DNA of 64,000 nucleotides from Pontibacter litorisediminis (GTDB lineage Bacteria; Bacteroidota; Bacteroidia; Cytophagales; Hymenobacteraceae), in assembly GCF_029360645.1 (NCBI RefSeq), contig NZ_JARDUA010000004.1, forward strand, positions 62,001 through 126,000, given 5' to 3'. The notes under the pieces were generated by a model. It saw nothing but the letters and a program-made list of their open reading frames with translations. It was not told the origin of the DNA and searched no databases. The position numbers and the translations under genes were made by a program. This document shows, in pieces, positions 59,201 through 64,000 of the stretch (within the stretch, counting starts at the first letter, position 1; every line of letters starts with the position of its first letter).

Positions 59201-59607
59201 GTCAGGGTATCCCACTGGTTCTTAAAGCGCATCACCGTTTCGCGGCAGCGCTGGTTGTACTCCTCTACCGTGATCTTCTTACCGATATCCTCTTTCGTGA
59301 TGCCCAGCTCTTTCTCTACCTGCAGCTCCACCGGCAGGCCGTGGGTGTCCCAGCCGCCTTTGCGGTTCACCTGAAAGCCTTTCAGGGTTTTGTAGCGGCA
59401 GAAAATATCCTTTACGGCACGGGCCATCACGTGGTGAATGCCCGGCGTACCGTTGGCTGAAGGCGGTCCTTCGTAAAACACGAACGGCGTGTTGCCCTCA
59501 CGGGTGGCCACCGATCTCTCAAAGATGTTGTTCTGCTTCCAGAACTCCAGTACATCCTCGCCTACCTTGGCGTAGTTCAGGTTTTTATACTCGTTGTACT
59601 TTACCAT
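56251..59607 (-). CDS. ileS: Isoleucine--tRNA ligase
   Basis: 1118 residues from the ATG at 59607 (MVKYNEYKNLNYAKVGEDV); the ORF extends eight residues upstream. IleS charges tRNA-Ile and edits valine. The class I HIGH motif is GTPGIHH near residue 55, the editing domain spans about 200-420 with AWTTTPWTLPANTG, and the second signature NKMSKRLGN follows near residue 660; the WFDSGAMPYAQWHYP segment is typical. The C-terminal anticodon-binding region completes it. The start lies inside the end of the upstream RND gene, overlapping it by 23 bases. Confidence 0.97.
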   Translation of the reverse strand: MVKYNEYKNLNYAKVGEDVLEFWKQNNIFERSVATREGNTPFVFYEGPPSANGTPGIHHVMARAVKDIFCRYKTLKGFQVNRKGGWDTHGLPVELQVEKELGITKEDIGKKITVEEYNQRCRETVMRFKNQWDTLTEQMGYWVDLNNPYITFEDEYIESCWALLKKLYDKGYLYKGYTIQPFSPAAGTGLSSHELNQPGCYKMVKDTTIVAQFEVKKITRNMFLFEREEENVYFLAWTTTPWTLPANTGLAVGKNIKYVKVKTYNPYTFEPISVILAKDLVSRYFNAKAADLALADYKAGDKLVPFKVVEEFTGADLAGVEYHQLMPYVQPDKPAFRVIIGDYVTTEDGTGIVHISPTFGADDARVAAQNDIPALLVMDENGKPSPIVDRQGRFVKEVTDFAGMYVKNYAKEDESAADYKPTDVKIAIKLKEEGKAFKVEKYEHTYPHCWRTDMPVLYYPLDSWFIKTTAVKDRLIELNKTINWKPESTGTGRFGNWLENLVDWNLSRSRYWGTPLPIWRTEDGEEEICIGSIAQLNDEIARAVDAGVMDASVEVKDLHRPYVDNVVLLSDSGKPMYREPDLIDVWFDSGAMPYAQWHYPLENKEIFEQNFPADFIAEGVDQTRGWFFTLHALAVMLEDSVAYKNVIANGLVLDKNGNKMSKRLGNAIDPFEMIGTYGPDAVRWYMISNAPPWDNLKFNPDGVVETQRRFFGTLQNTYSFFALYANLDNFTYAEADVPMAQRTESDRWIISKLNTLIQDVDTFYEDYDPTRAARAIQDFVVDDLSNWYVRLNRKRFWKGEYNTDKIAAYQTLYTCLETIAKLAAPVAPFYTEQLYRDLNSVSGKHKEESVHLAYYPEVNHEDIDIDLEERMQLAQTISSLVHSLRKKEMIKVRQPLQRILIPVLNPKMKQQIEAVADLILSEVNVKAIEYIDDTSGILVKKIKPNFKKLGQVFGPKMKLVAAAVQQMGQEDIARLEREGGFEVMLNEEETAVLTPEDVEISSEDIPGWLVASEGKLTVALDITLTEALKQEGIARDLVNRIQNLRKDSNLEVQDKIRIVMQESEPEVNAAVANYGNYICAETQALSLDLVPELASSTLLDIDDYKVFINIQTEQNAIA

Positions 59608-62107
59608 TTTCTGGTTTATTGTCTTCCTCAAGATTTACTTCTTCCTCTAATCTCAACTTTAGCTGGCTCAGGTCTAGTTCCTCGTCCTCGTGCTCCAGGT
59701 AGAACTCGTCGTAGTGCTCTATCAGGGCATACGGGTCGCGCTCATACTTGCCGCTGTCGAAGCTCATCAGCAAAGTTGGCAATATAATCAGGTTTGTGAA
59801 TAATGCAATCAGCAAGCTCACCGACATCAGCACGCCCAGCGCCTTGGTACCGCCAAACTCCGAGAAGGCAAAGATCACGAAGCCGAAGAACAGGATCACC
59901 GACGTATAGATCATACTGGTGCCTGCCTCTGTTAAACTCGTGGTAATGGCCCGGCTCACGTTAAAGCCGTTCGACAGCAGTTCACTCCTGTACTTGGCCA
60001 GAAAGTGAATGGAGTCGTCGATGGCGATGCCCAGCGCGATGCTGAAGATAAGCGCGGTGCTTGGCTTTAGCGGGATGTTGAAAAAGCCCATCAGGCCACC
60101 AGCTATCAGCAGCGGTATCATGTTCGGTATCAGCGATATGATTACAACCCTTGCCGATTTAAACAACAATGCGATCACAATAGTTACCAACACAAAGGCC
60201 AGCAGCAAACTAGAGCGCAGGTTGTTGATCAGGTACTCATTGCCTTTGATGAACAGCAGCGTCGTGCCGGTAAGGCTCACGGTGGTCTGGGCGCCGGAGT
60301 CGTTGCGGGTAAAGGTCATGGTGTTGCCTTCCTCCGTTTCCGTTACACCCTCACCGCCGTAAATCTCGCGCAGCTCCGGTTTTATTTTGTTGATGATGAG
60401 TGTATCGAGCTCCCTGGATCCGGCATCCGCCACTTTCAGGGAGATGCGGGCGCGTTGGCCGGTGCTGTCTACGAAGGCGCGGAGCAGGCGCTGGTTGGCC
60501 CCGTCGTTCTGCTTGGCCAGGTAGCTGAAGATAAAGTTGCGCTCGGTGTTATCGGGCAGGCGGTAGGAGTTTGGATCCCCCTCATAGAAGGCCTGCGTGG
60601 CCGTTTTCACCAAGCCTACCACCGATATCGGGGCAGAAAGGATGGGCTGCGTGCGCAGGAAATCCTCCAGCTGGGCCAGCTTCTTCAGGTTGGGCAGGCG
60701 CATCACGCCCTGCTTTGTGCCCGTGTCCACGATAATCTCCAGCGGCATCACGCCGTTAAAGTGGTTCTCGAAAAACGCCAAGTCGGCATTCACACTGCTT
60801 TCCTCCGGCAGGTCGTCCACCATATAAGACACCGTCTTCACTTTATAGATACCCAGCAACGATAAGCCTATGGCCAAGATCGTGAAGAAGTATACCAGGT
60901 GGCGCTTGCGGTGCACAATGTAGTCGAAGAACTCCAGCAGCTTGTTTAGCGGGCGCGCATCGAGGTGGCGCAGCTGGCGGCGGCTCGGCGGCGGCAGGTA
61001 GGAGAACACGATTGGGATTAGCACAATGCTCATCACAAAGGTGACGAAGATGTTGAGGCCAGCCACCACACCAAACTCATACAGGATGGCCACATGGGTA
61101 AAGGTAAACACGATAAAGCCGATGGCCGTGGTGGTATTCGTTACCAGGTTCACGACCCCTATCTTGCTGATGACCCGGGCAAGGGCCATGATCTTGTTGC
61201 CGTGCTTACGGTAATCGTAATGGTAGCGTGTGAGCAGGTAGGTGGAGTTAGGTATACCGATCACGACAAGTATGGCCGGAATCAAACCTGTGAGCAGCGA
61301 GATCTTAAAGCCCAGCAACGAGAGCGTACCCAGCACCCACACCACCACCATGCTGATCATGAGCAGCGGGAAGATAACGGCGTAGAACGAGCGGAAAAAG
61401 ATAAACAGCGTCACGCCTGTTACCAGCAGGGCCAGCAGCAGGAACATTTGCATTTCGGCGGCCACTTTGGTTGTCATCACGGCGCGTACGAAAGGCAGGC
61501 CGGCATAATGCAGCTTGATACCTGTCTTTTTGGAGAAGGCATCCGTATGAGCTGTGATGTTATCCATCACCCCTACCCGGCGGGCAGAGTTCAGGTAAGC
61601 CGGGTCTACGGTGATGGCCAGCAACGTGGCGCCCGTTTTGTTATTGATGATCTGACCGTCGTAGAAACCCTGGTTGCGCACTACCTGCAGCAGGCTGTCG
61701 AGATCAGGCTGTGTTTGGGGCATAACGGGGAAGATGGCGGCGGTGGTGAACCTGCGCTCGGCGGTGTCTTTTACCACCTGCACCAGGTTTGGCAGCGAGA
61801 TTACGGCTTTCACGCCCTCCACCTGGCTCAGCTCATCTGACAGGGCCTTTAGCTCCAGGAAGTTCTGCAGCTTGTATACTTTGTTGTCCTGCATGCCGAC
61901 CACCAGAATATTCCCGTCTTCGCCAAAAGTTTGCTTAAAGCGCTGGAAGTACTGCATGTCCACGTCGTCCTTGGAAACGACGTTGGCAAAATCGTAAGAC
62001 ATTTCTGCGTTTCTGGCATGGTAAGCCATAAAAGCAGTAAGCACAGCTAAAAGGAGCAACAGCCTCAGCCTGTACTTGATAATAAAAATGGCAATCTTAT
62101 TCCACAT
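59585..62107 (-). CDS. RND-superfamily (MMPL-like) exporter
   Basis: 840 residues from the ATG at 62107 (MWNKIAIFIIKYRL); the ORF extends 18 residues upstream. Two repeats, each with a periplasmic loop and a cluster of membrane helices: helices 2-6 in the range 220-390 (LVTGVTLFIFFRSFYAVIFPLLMISMVVVWV, GIPNSTYLLTRYHYD) and again near 640-800 (IALGIAIDDSIHFLAKYRSEL). The IDDSIHFL segment is a hallmark of the MMPL/patched-related family that moves lipids or hydrophobic compounds with the proton gradient. It is the first gene of the RND-ileS unit and its promoter is at 62126. Confidence 0.9.
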   Translation of the reverse strand: MWNKIAIFIIKYRLRLLLLLAVLTAFMAYHARNAEMSYDFANVVSKDDVDMQYFQRFKQTFGEDGNILVVGMQDNKVYKLQNFLELKALSDELSQVEGVKAVISLPNLVQVVKDTAERRFTTAAIFPVMPQTQPDLDSLLQVVRNQGFYDGQIINNKTGATLLAITVDPAYLNSARRVGVMDNITAHTDAFSKKTGIKLHYAGLPFVRAVMTTKVAAEMQMFLLLALLVTGVTLFIFFRSFYAVIFPLLMISMVVVWVLGTLSLLGFKISLLTGLIPAILVVIGIPNSTYLLTRYHYDYRKHGNKIMALARVISKIGVVNLVTNTTTAIGFIVFTFTHVAILYEFGVVAGLNIFVTFVMSIVLIPIVFSYLPPPSRRQLRHLDARPLNKLLEFFDYIVHRKRHLVYFFTILAIGLSLLGIYKVKTVSYMVDDLPEESSVNADLAFFENHFNGVMPLEIIVDTGTKQGVMRLPNLKKLAQLEDFLRTQPILSAPISVVGLVKTATQAFYEGDPNSYRLPDNTERNFIFSYLAKQNDGANQRLLRAFVDSTGQRARISLKVADAGSRELDTLIINKIKPELREIYGGEGVTETEEGNTMTFTRNDSGAQTTVSLTGTTLLFIKGNEYLINNLRSSLLLAFVLVTIVIALLFKSARVVIISLIPNMIPLLIAGGLMGFFNIPLKPSTALIFSIALGIAIDDSIHFLAKYRSELLSNGFNVSRAITTSLTEAGTSMIYTSVILFFGFVIFAFSEFGGTKALGVLMSVSLLIALFTNLIILPTLLMSFDSGKYERDPYALIEHYDEFYLEHEDEELDLSQLKLRLEEEVNLEEDNKPENGKVQRV

Positions 62108-62125
62108 GGTCCGGCTACAATTCGG

Positions 62126-62133
62126 CAAAGGTA
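62126..62133 (-). promoter_or_regulatory. -7 element of the RND-ileS operon
   Basis: On the minus strand TACCTTTG is an exact TAnnTTTG match 18 bases before the ATG at 62107. The -33 region is not a clear TTTG. Confidence 0.5.
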
Positions 62134-62199
62134 CGGATTTTTTGCGCACGCTGCAGAGCATCAGCCGGTAATCCTGCCGTTGAAATGTTGCCTAAAAAA

Positions 62200-62222
62200 G
62201 AACCCCAGCCTGAGCCGGGGTT
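62200..62222 (-). terminator. Terminator after the 55-residue gene
   Basis: GAACCCC and GGGGTTC pair over seven bases; on the minus strand TTTTTT follows. It is 24 bases after the stop codon of the 55-residue gene. Confidence 0.7.
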
Positions 62223-62246
62223 CAATGTATTCTACTCATTTCACCT

Positions 62247-62414
62247 TTAGCTTTTCTTTTTTGAGGATGAGCTGTCGGAGGATTTGTTCTTCGGAACACA
62301 GTTTGGCACTGTTTTGCCGTCTTTCTCCTTCGTACCTACGGGTTCATACCCTTTCCAGCATGGGTTCTCCTCTTTTAAACTATGCTTGCTACTGCTGCTA
62401 TTTGATTTAGACAT
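62247..62414 (-). CDS. 55-residue protein with a CWKGYEPVG-type motif
   Basis: A short ORF beginning MSKSNSSSSKHSLKEENPCW and ending DSSSSKKKS. The core ENPCWKGYEPVGTKEKDGK followed by TVPNCVPKNK is a small Lys-rich motif with two Cys that recurs in short proteins of Bacteroidota and in phage proteins. The ends are Ser/Lys-rich and probably disordered. No signal peptide or membrane segment. A terminator follows closely. Function is unknown; a nucleic-acid or structural role is only a guess. Confidence 0.78.
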   Translation of the reverse strand: MSKSNSSSSKHSLKEENPCWKGYEPVGTKEKDGKTVPNCVPKNKSSDSSSSKKKS

Positions 62415-62780
62415 ACGCTCTCATGGTTGTTTACCTTGATGTGTACGCCAAACCAGCCTTTACCTTTCCCTAATTTGGTGTGCCTGCAGATTATGTTGGT
62501 AAATCGTTGTAACCTTTATGCCACAGCATGTTTAAAATTTTTGCCCCAGCCGATCTAGTCACCAGGGGAACGCCCATATTACGAGCTATTTATCACACTT
62601 TTCTGGCGTAGTTTCACACCAAGACAACTCCGGTTTTCAACAGGAAATTATGTTATTATACTTAACATAACAAACAAACTTTAAGACTCTTTTTTACTTT
62701 ACACATTAAAAGTTTCGCACCTGTATTCTGCTTAACAGCACGTATAGCTGGCAAAGTATAACCACCACGCACTGCGGGAC
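62415..62780. other. Gene-free stretch upstream of the CsbD terminator
   Basis: 366 bases with no convincing ORF. It holds a palindrome, TTATGTTA and TAACATAA around a seven-base centre, at 62648-62670, and must include the promoter of the minus-strand 55-residue gene near 62415-62480. Nothing else was recognised. Confidence 0.5.
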
Positions 62781-62830
62781 TACACTAAAAAGCCCCGTTC
62801 ACCTTCTGGTGAACGGGGCTTTTTAGTGTA
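62781..62830. terminator. Perfect 23-bp inverted repeat (bidirectional terminator)
   Basis: TACACTAAAAAGCCCCGTTC and its complement form a 23 bp perfect stem with loop TTCT. The stem is A/T-rich at both ends, so it can act on either strand. On the minus strand it lies ten bases after the csbD stop codon. Confidence 0.85.
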
Positions 62831-62839
62831 GCGGCTCTA

Positions 62840-63031
62840 CTATAGCCGGTCTATCCATTCTTTAATGTCATGCTTCGTTTTGCCTAGCTTTTGTTGCATT
62901 CGCCCCAGCCATTCATCTTGCTTGCCCTCTTCATAAGTCAGGTCGTCGTCAGTAAGGTCTCCATACTCCTGTTTCATCTTGCCCTTCAATTCGTTCCAAT
63001 TGCCTCGGGCCCTGTACTCGGTCTCTCTCAT
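62840..63031 (-). CDS. CsbD family stress-response protein
   Basis: 63 residues, the normal size. The CsbD/YjbJ motif is plain: [21 protein letters not shown] with the [11 protein letters not shown] helix, then [39 protein letters not shown]. These small, hydrophilic proteins are induced by general stress in many bacteria and may have no fixed fold. No clear promoter was identified. It is alone on its transcription unit. Confidence 0.9.
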   Translation of the reverse strand: MRETEYRARGNWNELKGKMKQEYGDLTDDDLTYEEGKQDEWLGRMQQKLGKTKHDIKEWIDRL

Positions 63032-63163
63032 CGCTTATGTTATTTATAATACTATAAACGTAGGGGCTGGTAGCCTGGTTCTTGTACAGCCTGCCTTTGT
63101 TCCTGCTGTTACCACTGGTGCCCTCTATGGCAGCCCCCTTACCGGATGCTTGTGGCACGCCTG

Positions 63164-64000
63164 TTAATTAGATGGTGCCGCCACTGCCTGTTTCACCTGC
63201 TCTACTCTAAAGGCAGGGGTTTGGTAGTCCTGCGGCAGGTAGTGTGCCGGTATGGTCACCATGTTTCCGTCGCGCTGGGCGCGGTAGTGCGGCGAGAGGA
63301 TCTCGATACCCGCCTCGTTAAATTTGTCTTGAATGTTCTGGTGGATACCTGAGTAGGTCAGGGCCATTTTACTGGCGGCGAAAGTATAGGCGTTGAGTTG
63401 ATAACTCACATAAAAATCATCAAGGCTGGTTTGCAGCACAAAGGGTGCTGGTGTTTTTTCCACGTTCGGTGTGGCCAGGGCAGCATCTATTAACGCCTGG
63501 TGTACCTTCGGCCAGGGCACATCGTAGCCAATGGTCACGGTGGTGTGCAGCACCAGCCCCTTCTCGCTCTGCTCGCTGCAGGTGGTAAAGTTAGTGGTGT
63601 GGTTGTTCAGGATCATGGCGTTGGGTATGGTGATGTCCTCGTTTTTTATGGTCCGGACCCGTGTCACCAACAGCGTCTTTTCGATTACATCGCCTGTTAT
63701 CTCCCCTATCTTGATTCTGTCGCCAAGTTTGAAGGAACGCATGTAGGTAAGCACCAGGCCAGCCACCATGTTGGCAATGGCCGAGGAGGACCCCAATGAG
63801 AAAAGTATGCCTAAGAAAACAGAGACACCCTGAAACACGGCTGAGTCGGACCCAGGCAAGTATGGCCAGATGACCACAAACATAAAGGCGTAGAGCAGGA
63901 AACGCACGATGTTGTAGGTTGGCTTTGCCCAATCGCGGTAAAAGCCCGGCACTTCCAGCTTACCGCTCTCCACCTCCCCAGCCATGAAGCGAATAAACTT
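63164..64000 (-). CDS. MscS-family mechanosensitive channel (partial, runs off the window)
   Basis: At least 279 residues; the frame is open through the right edge (residues KFIRF precede the Met at 63985), so the true start is outside. Visible parts: helices (PTYNIVRFLLYAFMFVVIWPYL, FLGILFSLGSSSAIANMVAGLVL) whose last one matches the pore helix TM3 of MscS, then the beta domain with SFKLGDRIKIGEITGDVIEKTLLVTRVRTIKNEDITIPNAMIL, the MscS hallmark, and a C-terminal alpha/beta part with VTIGYDVPWPKVHQALIDAA. Such channels relieve turgor on osmotic downshock. Confidence 0.9.
   Translation of the reverse strand, partial: KFIRFMAGEVESGKLEVPGFYRDWAKPTYNIVRFLLYAFMFVVIWPYLPGSDSAVFQGVSVFLGILFSLGSSSAIANMVAGLVLTYMRSFKLGDRIKIGEITGDVIEKTLLVTRVRTIKNEDITIPNAMILNNHTTNFTTCSEQSEKGLVLHTTVTIGYDVPWPKVHQALIDAALATPNVEKTPAPFVLQTSLDDFYVSYQLNAYTFAASKMALTYSGIHQNIQDKFNEAGIEILSPHYRAQRDGNMVTIPAHYLPQDYQTPAFRVEQVKQAVAAPSN

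Overview
The window looks like a stretch of core chromosome from a Bacteroidota species of the order Cytophagales, most likely Hymenobacteraceae and close to Pontibacter. The evidence is the Bacteroidota-type promoter element (TAnnTTTG) in front of several genes, the gene content (head-GIN DUF2807 protein, GldE/hemolysin-type CNNM protein, type III pantothenate kinase, dedicated LptB and LptC, TonB-C proteins, many AlphaFold-style small envelope proteins), gene neighbourhoods typical of that phylum, and protein sequences that resemble that family. No rRNA, tRNA, CRISPR array, transposase or phage module was seen.

Layout. 1-8 kb: ridA, a YihY membrane protein, gltX, a small acidic protein, an AIM24 protein, a GH3-family adenylating enzyme and lptB. 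8-13 kb: a secreted GH25 lysozyme, recJ, a 36-residue membrane protein and a TPR protein. 13-22 kb: a long minus-strand run, read in the order dksA-like, scpB, a pseudouridine synthase with a very long disordered repeat tail, coaX, an outer-membrane barrel, lptC, a 57-residue membrane protein, a CNNM/CBS protein and a PpiD-type foldase; this joins ribosome maturation, CoA synthesis and envelope assembly. 22-29 kb: a barrel protein, ribH, a YfgM-like TPR protein, pdhA, recF, a DciA-like protein and a hotdog thioesterase. 29-33.5 kb: a secreted M28 peptidase, a subclass B1 metallo-beta-lactamase and small envelope proteins. 33.9-37.8 kb: a three-gene operon of N-formylglutamate amidohydrolase family, DUF1704/QEGLA metallopeptidase and ATP-grasp ligase, the best candidate for an uncharacterised system. 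38 kb: a gene-free stretch with a textbook promoter and terminator, probably a small RNA. 38-48 kb: secreted and membrane proteins (TonB-C, ABC exporter, PstS-like lipoprotein, SLC13 carrier, fasciclin, rhomboid). 48-56 kb: HAD phosphatase, polyprenyl synthase, RNase R, a DUF695-RraB fusion, a fused dipeptide-type ABC ATPase, a lipoprotein and lspA. 56-64 kb: ileS overlapping an RND exporter, two small stress-type proteins and a partial MscS channel.

Three signals are not explained by genes. The heptamer AAGTATA (and its complement TATACTT) is many times commoner than base composition predicts, occurs in all three reading frames and in gaps, and pairs up in inverted orientation at some gene ends. 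A mosaic intergenic repeat of about 200 to 500 bp occurs in three diverged copies (570-1004, 28828-29325, and inverted at 23150-23347). The end of that repeat is a near-palindrome, and an extra copy nearby keeps the stem while changing its bases on both sides. No database search was possible, so all family names rest on motif recognition.
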